Assembly (NCBI GenBank): GCA_963930655.1
Contig: OZ005608.1
Coordinates: 15,500,001 to 15,564,000 of the forward strand
DNA from: Myrica gale
Taxonomy: Eukaryota > Streptophyta > Magnoliopsida > Fagales > Myricaceae
Length of the DNA: 64,000 bases
Direction: 5' to 3'
Shown: in pieces, positions 43,986-54,438 of the stretch
Layout of the letters: each line of letters opens with the position of its first letter
How positions within the stretch are numbered: position 1 is the stretch's first letter
Notes under the pieces: model-generated
Told to the model about the DNA's origin: nothing
The model's database searches: none
Seen by the model: only the letters and a program-made list of their open reading frames with translations
Position numbers and translations under genes: made by a program

Positions 43986-44849
43986 ATGCCGCCGAGTAGT
44001 CGACCCCCTCGTTCCCAGCATTCGGGAACACCTTCTCAGAGAAGGATGACAGCACCCGAGTATCGAAGCCTGTTCAGGGTTAATCATAGAACCCAAGGTT
44101 CGACGAGACAGTCGGGAAGCCATGAGGCTCCGACTCACGCATCACATGAGACGGATAGAGGGGACCCCCGAGGAGCGTACCAAACCCACGTAACGTATTG
44201 GCAGCAAGGTATGGCGGGGACATACCAGCCCCCGCCACCCCCGGCACCTGACCAACCTGGACCTTCCAGGTGGGGTCAACCCTTATCTCCAGATTGTTCT
44301 GGATATCTGGAGGGTATTTACTGGCCAGAGTCGCCAATAAATGCTATTCCCTTAAGGACCATGTTACCCGGAAACTTTGAGGAAGATCCGGAAGAGGAAC
44401 CGGAAGAGGATCCGGAAGAGGATCCGGAAGAGGACCCGGAGGAGGATCCGGAAGAAGACCCCATGGAACAACATCCGATACCTAGTGAGACTAGAGAACG
44501 ATCCCAAGAACGACCTAGGCGTAGTAACTCGAGACGTGAGTGTACACCTAGGCGATGTAACGAGAACCGACACCGTCGAAGAGTTAGGGCTCAAGACGCT
44601 GGATCGGAGACCCACTTTTCGTCACAGGAAGTAGAGTCTAGACCTAGGTTTCATGGACCACCCGAGAACGTCATCCATGACCCTAGTCTAGAGGAACCAA
44701 GTCAAGGAATCAGATCGCACTCTTGGACGGGGAGTAATTCCCCAGATCGTGTTTACCAGGGAGAGATTAGTAGTGGGACAAGCACTAATGTTCGTCCCAA
44801 TCCCCATTGTCCTACACCAACGCAATCAGGGCAAAATTTCTGGTGGTAA
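43986..44849 (+). CDS. Extra ORF after pol in TKL element T
   Basis: 287 codons, same strand as pol, 166 nt after its stop and 40 nt before the 3' LTR. Proline/arginine/serine-rich N-terminus (MPPSSRPPRSQHSGTPSQRR, YRSLFRV), a PPPPPAPDQPGPSRW segment, ESPINAIPLRT, then an acidic EEDP repeat (12-bp unit, 44385-44463), and an R-rich C-terminal third. No domain is recognised. Copy P (8104-8609, minus) keeps the frame, so it is a family gene. It is preceded by CTGAC (43962-43966) and TTGTCAG directly before the ATG, which looks like a splice acceptor. Function unknown. Confidence 0.82.
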   Translation: MPPSSRPPRSQHSGTPSQRRMTAPEYRSLFRVNHRTQGSTRQSGSHEAPTHASHETDRGDPRGAYQTHVTYWQQGMAGTYQPPPPPAPDQPGPSRWGQPLSPDCSGYLEGIYWPESPINAIPLRTMLPGNFEEDPEEEPEEDPEEDPEEDPEEDPEEDPMEQHPIPSETRERSQERPRRSNSRRECTPRRCNENRHRRRVRAQDAGSETHFSSQEVESRPRFHGPPENVIHDPSLEEPSQGIRSHSWTGSNSPDRVYQGEISSGTSTNVRPNPHCPTPTQSGQNFWW

Positions 44850-44852
44850 AAG

Positions 44853-44872
44853 AAATTCCGAGGTCGGAATTT
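44853..44872 (+). other. Hairpin beside the polypurine tract of T
   Basis: AAATTCCG and CGGAATTT form an 8-bp perfect stem around AGGT, ending 4 nt before the PPT. Confidence 0.6.
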
Positions 44873-44876
44873 TTAT

Positions 44877-44889
44877 AAGGAGGGGAGAA
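44877..44889 (+). other. Polypurine tract of element T
   Basis: AAGGAGGGGAGAA directly before LTR TGTGAGACC; primer for plus-strand DNA. Confidence 0.92.
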
Positions 44890-47800
44890 TGTGAGACCCC
44901 GATTTTCCCCTACGTAATTGCTTATGTATTATTTTATTTTTCCAATGTAATAGTTTTATTTCTTAATGGGGCTATGTTTTGGCCAATGTATGGCCTAATT
45001 TCTTATGTTATGGTATTTCGATTAAAATGGGATTTTATTTCATAAAATCTCTTTAAATAATTAATATGCCGTTTTAATGCAAGTACAAATTATATTATGT
45101 TAAGAGCCGAAATTTGCAAGTAAGTTCCTCTTTTACAAATTGATATTTTTCATTTACCTACTATGATTCATGGGCCATATAATTCGAATTATGCTTTAAT
45201 AATTTCCTTGTATAAGCCGAAATTATTAATAGATTAAATAATGAAATTCTTTTGAATACATGGATTAAATATTGTATGTGACATGTAATATTATGATGTG
45301 TTCTATATTATTAATAGAATTTCCATATGAATATTCAAATGATAAGCTATGTAGTTATGTGATAAGTTTAGAAATGATTTAATTGATAAGCATACTTGCT
45401 TATCATAGTGATAAGCAAGCATGATAAGCTAGGAAACCTTTAGAGTGATAAGGCCTTGTGATTATTGTAGAGATAGGCTAAGGCCATTATCACATGATAA
45501 GATATCATACTTATAAGGTGATAAGCTATTGGAATGGATAGATAAGTAAGAGAGCTTATAAATTGATAAGTTAGGTGATAAGTGAAAACCAAGTTGAAAG
45601 TTAGTTGCATATTAATGTGGAAGTAACTAGGTTGGTTGAAAAGCAACCAAACTAAGCAAAGGAGGGCTTCTACGTGAAAGGCAAGGAGAGGAAATGTGGA
45701 AGCCAAAGTGAGGTGCCATGTGATGTGTAAGAGATGTGTAAGAAGGTGTAAGTTGTGTAAGAGTGATAAGACAACACATGGTTGTAAAAGAGAAGAGAAA
45801 AAGGCAAGGGAAAGGAAGGCTTTACGTATGGATCATGTGAAGAGAGAGAGAGAGTTTAATTCAAGGCAAGCCATGCTTAGGGAGACAAGGAAGTGATGTG
45901 AGAAAAGAGATGAAAAAAAAAAAGAAGAAGAGAGAGGGAAGATACAAGCATTGGTCGGCCAAAACCCCCCCTTTTTTTTCCTCACTTTTCATTTTAAATT
46001 TCTCTCTTGTCAATTCACTCTCTCAAGCTTTATGTCATAGCCTTAAAGTTGCCTTGGGAGACTCATTCCCTCACATCTCTCTTGCATTTGTCTTGACCGA
46101 ACCATTCATGCCCTTCACTCTCCAAACTCTTCTCTCTTGGCCAAATATTGCAAACCTCTCCATTCTCTCCCATTTTCAAGTCTTGACCGAATCTTACACT
46201 CAAGAGTTCAAGGTTTGTGCATTTCATCTTGCCTCTAAACCACTTCCATCTAGCTTGCCAAAACCCATTCCAAAAGCCAAGTAAATCTCTCCTTTTTGTT
46301 GACAAATCCTACCATGAAAACCTAGCCATTTGACACCATTATTCTTCAAACTTACCATGTCCTCTTCACCACTATAGAGTTTCTTTTAAACCAAGCTTGG
46401 TCATTACTAAGGAGGGTGGACCGAATCTTTGAAGGAGGAGAAGGATAGGAAAAGTTGGTAAAGAGTAAAGGTAAGATTAGTCATTGATGTTCTTGCCTTA
46501 AACATCATAAGTACTAACCATAGATGTTTTATTTTCTAGGTGCTCAAGCTTGGACAAACAACAAGGTAAGGCTAAAATGATTTTGTTGGGTTAGCATGAG
46601 TGGCCGAATGGCCTATGTATAAGATCTTGAAGTTTTATTTTGATAGATGCCTTGATGTTGTTAGATCTTGGATGCTTAGGAACCTAGGTTGTTTACATGC
46701 TAGATCTAACCATGGAAGCCCTAGATCTAAGGTTGTATGTGAAGAAAAAGGCAAATGAAGAACAATGTATGCTAAAGGAAGTTAGATCTAAGTTTTGATA
46801 TGTTGGGTTGATGAAAAATGATATCTTTGTTTAGATCTATGGATATTAGTGTGAATAAAGAGTAGATCTATTGTTGATGGAATTATTTGATAAAAAGGAT
46901 TAAGTGTATGCATGCTAGTTAGGTCACAAATGCAAAGGATATGCATGATATGATTTTTAGCATGAAAAGGATACATTTTGGGGTAAGGCCGAAAATAAGC
47001 TATGTGGATTTTCATGTATAGTTTTGAATATGTGTAGATTTGGACATTGGCCTTTAACATGTGCAAGATTTATGACCTTAAATGCATAGTAGATGATTAT
47101 GTTAAGTATTGGAAGCATGCATGTTGAAGGAAATAAAGGAAAACTAATCATTGGGTAAAAACATGTGTTGGCCGAATGCCATGAGTATAGTGTATGGTAA
47201 TGGTGCTTTGAATTATAGATATTAGGTTGTGAAATTGTTGATTGGAGGATGGGATCACCCTTGGAGAAAAAGTTGTGATTTAATTGGTGCATAAATGGTA
47301 GTGGCCGAAAGTTGCAAGAAAAATTAACCCTAAGTGCAATTCATGATTTATGTATGTTCATTGTTGTGTTGGATAAGAAATTAGGGTTAGGCTAGTTGGA
47401 ATAATGTTGTAGAGCTATGATCTTTTATTAAATATTATTGGAACCCTAGTTAAGTTTTACTCGGGTTTTTATTTGAGGTTTAAAGTCTAAGTTAAGATTT
47501 AATCATGAATAGTTAGATATGAGGTTTAATGTAGTACGTGTAATAAAAAGAGACTTAGGTTTAAGTCTAAACCTATGAGTATTATTTAACCCTAATCGAG
47601 ACACGTACATGGATAAATATATTTTTATTTCAATAAAAATATTAATTTAATAAGTTAAGTTTTGAATATTGTTAAGGAAAAGAATAAAATAATTATTTTG
47701 TAATTAAATGAATTTCTGTGATATGTATATATAGATATATATATATATCTTCGATTGATGACTGATTTCAAAAGAAATGATTTCATAATTCTTAAAGTCT

Positions 47801-49000
47801 AAAAGAATATTTGAATCGCTTGTAGGCGATCCACGTGTCTGTATACACGAACAAGAAGAGCAAGAGTAAGTGGAATAGTAAGTGGATACTGTAAGTGTAC
47901 AGTAAGTATTTCTTTTCAAAACTGGAATGACACATTGCATCGTTTCATGAACACGTATGGATTTTAAGAAAGCATGACATGATATGAATTTCATGAACAA
48001 GCATGAATTTAAGCAAGTATGAATTTTAAGCAAGCATGACATGACATGTGCATTGCATGAATTTTTCAAGAAGAAAATTATGCAATGATTTTTATGGAAA
48101 GAATATGAGAAGTTTTATGAAACGATAAGTTAAGATTAAGGGCACCGGTCGGTACCGTACCATCAAGTTGGACTCCCATACCGAAGGACATTTATGAGAA
48201 GGATGGGTGAATCCAAGAGGCTGTGCAAGCCACACTGAAGGACAGTGAGAAGGTGTGGTGCCTCCAAGGGTCGTGTCTAGCCATCAGGCCCGGGGCCACT
48301 TCAAGGGCTAGCTCGACCAGATGTAAAGTCTCTAAGGGAATTCGGGGACGGTTCCGAAGGGAACGCACAACCCTGACTTCAGGGGTCAAATGGAGCGAGC
48401 CCACAAGTAAAAGACATGAAATAATTATGATAAGGCCAACAAGGGCACAAGTACGAATGAATGATTTTTAAGGGCCAAGGGCCAGTTTTACAAGCAAGTA
48501 TGAAAGAAAGTGGTTTTCAAGGGCCTGGGGCCGAAAACACTAAGCAAGAGCATATGCATAATTCATGATCACGCATATGCATCAGTTATTAAGTTTTCTT
48601 TCTTTCATGATTAAGCAAGCATGAGTCAAGAGCATGATTTTAAGTTTTATGTTTTTCCCTTACTGAGTCTTTTTGACTCACGTTTTTAAAACTGTGTCAT
48701 TCCAGATGTATCAGGTGAAGAGAGTCAGGAGGACTACCTGACCTAGATGCCCAAGATGTTAAGCTTCGCATTTTGTTGATAGTGACATGAGTGTCACTAA
48801 TTGGGTTCTAATATGTTTTAAATATTTGTTTTGTATGAATTTAATGAGAACTCTGATTATGTAAGTATTTGCTCAAACCCCTCGTGATCCTGTACGTTTC
48901 CGCCGTAATCAAGTAAGAATATAAGTAAGAACGCTGGAGCCATCCGGGGGATAGCTCGCGGCTGTCACGGTCCCTGCGGGATGCCGTTCGGGGCGTGACA
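44890..49000 (+). repeat. 3' LTR of element T
   Basis: 4111 bp. Differs from the 5' LTR by g/t at the 45553 region, A9/A11 in the poly-A, g/a and g/a near 46449 and 46500, a one-base loss at 46684, t/c near 46867, and c/t near 48886 (by eye). All landmarks of the 5' LTR recur about 9.8 kb downstream. Confidence 0.96.
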
Positions 49001-49324
49001 ATACCGCCATGGTCTTCCCAACAATAAGTGACATGCATGCATAGGAACCACATCACATAGCACCTCATCTTCATATTTTCCAATTGTTAATGCCATCAAC
49101 ACTTGCCTTGTCACCTTGATTTCGCCACATTCATTCAGCCACTGAAGCCGGTAAGGTTGAGGGTGTTTCAAGGTAGTTAAGGCCAATTTCTCCACCAAAT
49201 AAGTGCTGGCCACATTGGTGCAACTCCCTCCATCGATAATGACACTGCAAACTTTGTTGTTTACAAAGCACCGAGTATGAAATAGGTTCTCCCTTTGGTT
49301 ACTTTCTTCCTCCTTAATCTGCAC
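49001..49324 (-). pseudogene. CRM-like protease-like region, element H (far side of T)
   Basis: NLFHTRCFVNNKVCSVIIDGGSCTNVAS (protease-like D-G-G), LQWLNECGEIKV, CDVVPMHACHLLLGRPWRY, then the T insertion; it continues at 35075 downward. Equivalent to 20100-20400 of element C. Confidence 0.9.
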
Positions 49325-49740
49325 TTTGAGAACCCGCCTGCTACCAATAAATCTCCAATCACAGCATTTTGCTCTTCATCATCATCCTCCAAAGATGGCA
49401 TGTCGTCATCTACTTCTTCCTCATTCTCTGATTCAAGTTCTCCTTGGGCGTTTATAACCATCACCCTTTTGTTTACACACTGGCTGGCTATGTGTCCCCG
49501 CCCCTGACATTTAAAACACTTAATATCACGAGTTTTAGAACTTGAAGCTTCTATATTACCTGAAGAAGTGGCAGGTTTTGAATTGGCATTCTTAAATGGC
49601 TCAAACTTTGGCTTATTGTGCAGCTGCTCGTCCCTTTTTGGAGTTGTCTTCCATGGATTGGTGGTAGTCATAGGTTGTCCCCTCCTATACAATCCCTTTC
49701 GTTTGAATTGCTCCTCCACTTTTATGGCTTGATGCACCAT
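49261..49740 (-). pseudogene. CRM-like gag C-terminus with zinc knuckle, element H
   Basis: A basic linker, then CFKCQGRGHIASQC (complete CCHC), NKRVMVINAQGE, and an acidic EEEVDDDMPSLEDDDEE box. Frame breaks near 49320 and 49735 separate it from protease and capsid. Confidence 0.9.
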
Positions 49741-50549
49741 TCCGTCAACTCAACATAGTGCTGCATCTCGACTATATCTGCAATCTCTCGATTTAATCCG
49801 TGCAAGAACCTGGCCATGGTGGCTTCCCGATCCTCTTCTATATTGGCCCGGATCATAGCTACCTCCATCTCCTTGTAATATTCATCCACGCTTTTGGAAC
49901 CTTGAGTTAACCTCTGCAACTTTTTATACAATCCCCTATAATAGTGGCTGGGTACAAAACGCTTCCTCATAAGCATTTTCATCTCCTCCCAAGTGTCTAC
50001 GGGTGGCTCTCTATTCCTTCTCCTACTAATCAATAGTTGATCCCACCAAACAATGGCATAATCAGTAAACTCAATTGCAGCCAACTTAACCTTCTTTATC
50101 TCCGAGCAGTTGTGACAGTCAAACACCATCTCCATTTTTGTTTCCCACTCCAAATAAACTTCAGGCTCATTCTTACCTTGAAAAGATGTAATTTTAATAT
50201 TTATGCTTCCTAAATCATTATCCCTCCTGGGTCTACCCATCCTAGCTTCTCTATTCCCATACCCACGCTCATACCTTCCTCGATTCACATATGGCTCATC
50301 AAAATCCTCTGACTCCTCCTCTTCCTCAACATTCCTCCAAGGAACACGCCCACCTCGCTGCCCATTGGGAATGTCTTGTCGCTGGTCTCTAGGAGTTCCT
50401 GCTTCTACCCTATCCAACCTTGGATGAATAGGCTCTAACTCATCTCTCAACATACGTCTCATCTCCCCTAACATTGCTTACATTTAGAGGTTTGGAACTC
50501 TAGGTTGTCGAGATTCTTCGGTTGCATCTTCTTTTTGATTATTGGACAT
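49722..50549 (-). pseudogene. CRM-like gag capsid part, element H
   Basis: The ATG at 50549 follows TTTTTTGCAG on the minus strand. In-frame stops occur near 50480. The ORF from 50474 carries [86 protein letters not shown] and a YYKEMEVAMIRANIEEDREATMARFLHGLN tail. More diverged from C and L than those are from each other. Confidence 0.9.
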
Positions 50550-51011
50550 GTTTAAAAATCTGCAAAAAAAAAGGTTAGAATCCTCACGAACACTCCCTCA
50601 CGTGTTTCACTCAAGAATGGATACACTAGCACTCGTGTTTTCAGTCTAAACGGCTTTTACCCTCTTATGGTCTCACACACTCTTGCCTTGCCTTTTTCCA
50701 CTCTTTTGTGTCTTCTTTAGTTCTTAATCGAACTTCAAGAACAAATGCAAGATAATCCAGCAGCGATTCAATGATGAGAAACAACCAAACTCAACAAATA
50801 GATCAAGAACTTGAATAAGGTGAGAAACAAGATTGAAAGGAAGAGTTTTTCTTTCTGGAATCGTATACTTCGTTCTTTCTTTCTTCTTTTGTTCGTCCTT
50901 GTTTTTTTTTTCTGAGCAAGGAACAGGAAAATAGAAACGATTTTTTTTTTAGCAAGGAACAGGAAATAGAAACGATTTTTAAAAGATAGTCAAACTTATC
51001 TTAGAACCAAA
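50550..51011 (-). other. Leader of element H
   Basis: No gene. On the minus strand it runs from the PBS to gag, with T-rich runs (50902-50952) and a CTAAC-then-poly-T-GCAG arrangement just before the gag ATG (about 50554-50575). Confidence 0.7.
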
Positions 51012-51023
51012 GCTCTGATACCA
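51012..51023 (-). other. PBS of element H
   Basis: TGGTATCAGAGC on the minus strand, 3 nt from the LTR at 51027. Confidence 0.92.
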
Positions 51024-51026
51024 AAA

Positions 51027-51844
51027 TGAGATGAACTCCACCAACAATTGTGATGAAACCCGATAACAATGATGGATTGAAACCCAAAGATCGTGAAGAC
51101 AAGATTTGTTGAGCCTTGACCCTTCACCTGACCAGATGATGAACCAAGACTATGAAGGATTGAAACGCCACACCAAGAAATCTAGGTGATAAGTTTCGGT
51201 TGCTGGAACGCCACAAGATGAACTTGATAAGTTCAAAGAGTTCTTTGAAGAACCAAGAGGAACACAAGACCTCTCAAATGATCTGAAAAATCAATATTGA
51301 ATTCAAAGTTACTGTTCACGCGAAAATGGCCATCTAAATACTTCGAACATCCCTCCAAGAATAGGAAAGCCATAACTATAGCTTTAAAGTCACATAAATA
51401 TTACCATAACAGGTTCCCACGAAATTAGGCGTCTTTGTCTACTAGAGGCAGCCAAAAATAGCTAAAGGACCAGGTACAATGTACTAATCATGCCCCAGCA
51501 AAGACCAAGTTTATTCCCCTATTAAATAGCCTTAAAACTCAATAAATTGGAGCTCATAAAGGGTCAAACGTTACTGTTCACGTTGGTGCATGGATATGAG
51601 TCTCTTCACTTGCCCTGATGACATGGACTAGGCCTTGATTATTATTGGAGCCCATCTTGGTATTTTCAAGATCAGCCCAACTTTCTTGGATTAGCCCATT
51701 GAGTGCTTCCTTGAAACGTTTGGCTCTAAGTCTTGTAATTGGGCCACTAGGAAGTGACAAAGGAAGAGAGCTCCATTCCCATGTGTATGCTCAACAAGTC
51801 CAGCTCCTTGGTCACGTACAAGTCCAGCTCCTTGATTTGCATCA
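51027..51844 (-). repeat. Shared central LTR of the H complex (818 bp)
   Basis: TGATGCAAATCAAGG (51844) to ...TTCATCTCA (51027) on the minus strand. It matches 31280-32053, with about 45 bp extra at 51097-51141. It has a PBS on one side and a pol tail plus PPT on the other, so it is shared by two copies. Confidence 0.88.
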
Positions 51845-52584
51845 TTCTTCCCCTCTTGAGAAGGATTTGTCCTCAAATCAGCACCTACATCAAATGGAGA
51901 CAAATCAGCAACATTAAAGCTTGCACTGACACCATACTCACCGGGTAAGTCAAGCTTGTAGGCATTATCGTTGATGCGTTCCATGACTTGAAATTGTCCA
52001 TCACCCCGAGGTAGGAGTTTTGAACGTCGTTTCTCCGGAAAACGTTCCTTCCTTAAATGCAACCAGACCCAATCTCCAGGTTCAAATACTACCTTCTTGC
52101 GTCCCTTGTTGGCTTGATTGACATATTGTTGAGTCCTCTTTTCAATGTTCAGCCGGGCCTTTTCATGAATCATCTTGACAAATTCTGCTTTGTTTTTGCC
52201 ATCTAAGTTCACACGTTCACTCACAGGTAAAGGAATTAAATCCAAAGGTGACAATGGGTTGAAGCCATAAACAACTTCAAATGGTGAAAACATAGTTGCA
52301 GAATGTATACTTCGATTGTAAGCAAATTCAACATGTGGCAAACAATCTTCCAATGTTTTCAAGTTCTTTTTAATGATAGCACGCAACAAAGAATACAAAG
52401 TTCTATTCACTACTTCAGTTTGGCCATCCGTTTGGGGATGACAAGTAGTGGAAAATAATAACTTGGTTCCCAATTTTCCCCACAAAGTCTTCCAAAAGTA
52501 ACTCAGAGACTTTGCATCCCTATCAGAGACAATGGTCCTGGGCACCATTGCATCCCTATCAGAGACAATGGTCCTGGGCACCAT
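51845..52584 (-). pseudogene. CRM-like integrase end of a second copy
   Basis: Minus-strand frame with [67 protein letters not shown] (the G-P of the GPF/Y block is G-Q here), then [13 protein letters not shown] and the LTR. The first 12 codons ([12 protein letters not shown]) are duplicated by a 36-bp tandem repeat at the copia junction. The tail goes out of frame after HTHGNGA. Confidence 0.88.
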
Positions 52585-53340
52585 TGCATCCCTATCACAA
52601 GAGGAAACACAACCCCCGCTGACATGCCCAGCACCAAACCTACTTTCTCATCAGAAAATCCCTCTGTTATTCCAACGGTACCTGAATTAAAGAAGACCAA
52701 CAAGATTGAGAAGACAGCCTGATTATCTTCGAGACTTCCACTGCAGACATGTGACTTCTTTAGCAACACCAAACTACTCTGCTACTGACAAGCTCAATCA
52801 TGAAGGTAACCATTATGCACTTTCCTCTTTTCTCAATTACACAAAACTGTCACACCAGCACACCAAAAATTCATTCTCACCATGAGTCTTGAACCAGAAC
52901 CAAACTCTTTTGACCGAGCCTTCCATTTTCCTTGTTGGAGAAGTGCTATGTGAGATGAAATTCATGCCCTTGAAGATAATCAGACTTGGGAGCTCACAGA
53001 GTTACCGCATGGAAAAAGAGTCGCGGGATACAAGTGAGTATTTAAAACAAAATACAAAGCTGATGGCAGTATTTAAAGACATAAAGCGAGATTAGTAGCC
53101 AAGGCTACACCCAAAGAGAGGGAGAGGACTACTTTGAGACTTTCTCGCCAGTGGCCAAAATGACCACCGTGCGTTGTCTCCTAGCCACTGCCGCATTCAA
53201 AAATTGGTCTATCTACCATCTCGATGTGAATAATGCCTTTTTATATGGGGACTTAGATGAGGAGGTCTATATGTCCTTACCACCTGGATATGGTAGAGAG
53301 GGGGGAGGCACAAGTATGCAAGCTCAGAAAATCTCTTGAT
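52585..53340 (+). pseudogene. Ty1/copia RT N-terminal half
   Basis: It starts in a serine/proline-rich integrase-RT linker (about 52590-52720). It then has remnants of EIHALEDNQTWELTELPHG-type sequence, and from 53151 [47 protein letters not shown] (copia RT, first aspartate in LDVNNAF). Many stops. LTRs and gag are absent here. Confidence 0.88.
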
Positions 53341-54055
53341 GGCCTGAAACAGGCATCCTGACAGAGGAATCAGAAACTCATCTCTGTCATCACCAAAAGC
53401 TGATTATCTTTCATGGTGATTCTTGTCTATGTCGATGACATGGTGATTGGAGGAGACAATGAATCTGAAATGCAGCGATTGAAGTAGTACATGGGCCAAC
53501 ATTTCAAACTGAAAGATCTTGGAAGGTTGAAATATTTCCTTGGCATAGAGGTAGCCCGCTTCTCAGAAGGAATATCCATTTGCCAGAGGAAATACAATTT
53601 AGAGAGTTTACAAGACTGGGTTTTTTGGAGCAAAACCAGTTCAATTTCTCATGGAGCAAAATATAAAGCTAATTAATGAAGAAGAAGAACCTGACCTTGC
53701 TGATCCGCGAGAATATCAAAGATTAATGGGGAGGTTACTTTACTTGACAATAACCAGACCAGACATCTCCTACTCGGTGCAAGTTCTGAGTCAATTCTTA
53801 AGCAACCCAAAGGAATCACATTGGAAGGCAGCTCTATGAGTAGTCAGGTATTTGAAAGGATCACCGTCTCAAGGTCTGTTTTATTCAGCCAAAAACTTTA
53901 TAAAATCGACAGCTTTTTGCGATGCGGATTGGGGAGCTTGTTCTGAGTCTAGGAGATCGATCACAGGATTCTGCATATTTCTTGGCGACGCATTGGTATC
54001 TTGGAAGTCAAAGGAACAAAGAATGGTCTCTCGTTCATCAATGGAAGCCAAAAAT
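53341..54055 (+). pseudogene. Ty1/copia RT C-terminal half and RNase H
   Basis: VYVDDMVIGG (copia YVDD box, 53429-53455), [49 protein letters not shown], then RNase H with AFCDADWGACSESRRSITGFCIFLGDALVSWKSKEQ and SRSSMEA. Separate frames with frameshifts between them. It ends near 54055, just before the RNase H C-terminus, where LTR I sequence begins. Confidence 0.9.
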
Positions 54056-54438
54056 TGATCAATGGTGGTTCACGTGAAAGCTAGAAGACAATAAAACAAA
54101 AGAAATCAAATAAAAACAAAAGACAAAACATTAACTTTGCCGCCCATGCAGCCAATGGCTACTGTCGATGGAACCAAGGGGAATTTCCCCTTTCTCTTGA
54201 TATTGGCCAAGTGCATTTGGCCGAGCTCTTCACACCTCACTTTGAACTCGCACACACTTCATTTGGTCGATCAAGAAAGAAAGGCCGAGAGAAAAGAAGA
54301 AGAAGGAGAAGGCCGAGAAGAAGCAAAGGAAGAAGGAGAAGAAAAGAAAAGAGAGGAGAGAAAGAAAGAAAAGGGGGGAAAAACAGCAAGGTAAACCTTT
54401 GAGTTTTGGTGTTCTTGGCCCAATATACTCTTGCATGC
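54056..54438 (+). repeat. TKL LTR I, segment 1
   Basis: TTCACGTGAAAGC and a purine-rich run (54270-54390, GAAGAAGG type) resemble the leader region of LTR T (35850-36120). The LTR start and GATAAG cluster are missing. It ends with TSD CATGC at 54434-54438. The 54211-54402 frames are low-complexity Arg/Glu/Lys reads of the purine run, not genes. Confidence 0.6.

Larger units (their letters stand above)
35076..49000 (+). mobile_element. Element T, complete TKL (Tekay/Del-like) chromovirus
   Basis: A 13,925-bp element with 4110- and 4111-bp LTRs, PBS, gag, protease, RT, RNase H, integrase, chromodomain, extra ORF and PPT, bounded by a 5-bp TSD. By eye the LTRs differ by five substitutions and two small indels, so insertion was recent. 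It lies opposite to and inside element H. Three gag-pol lesions (TAG 40182, frameshift ~40228, TGA 40886) suggest it could move only with help from other copies. Confidence 0.96.
31280..52584 (-). mobile_element. Element H complex, CRM-like, tandem with shared LTR and nested TKL
   Basis: Minus-strand order: partial integrase (52584-51845), LTR (51844-51027), PBS, leader, gag, [TKL element T inserted at 35076-49000], protease, RT, RNase H, integrase, LTR (32053-31280). The central LTR serves as 3' LTR of one copy and 5' LTR of the next, the product expected from recombination between LTRs of related copies. It is cut at 52585 by copia sequence. Several stops and frameshifts make it inactive. 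Confidence 0.88.

Noticed and set aside
16877..54060. Joining copia gag (15996-16876) and copia RT (52585-54055) into one split element
   Set aside because: Same strand and plausible order, but integrase is missing, the blocks between have independent junctions, and no shared TSD or frame supports it.
54211..54402. Arg/Glu/Lys-rich frames in both strands
   Set aside because: They are reads of a GAAGAAGG purine run in LTR I, with no start context and no family similarity.
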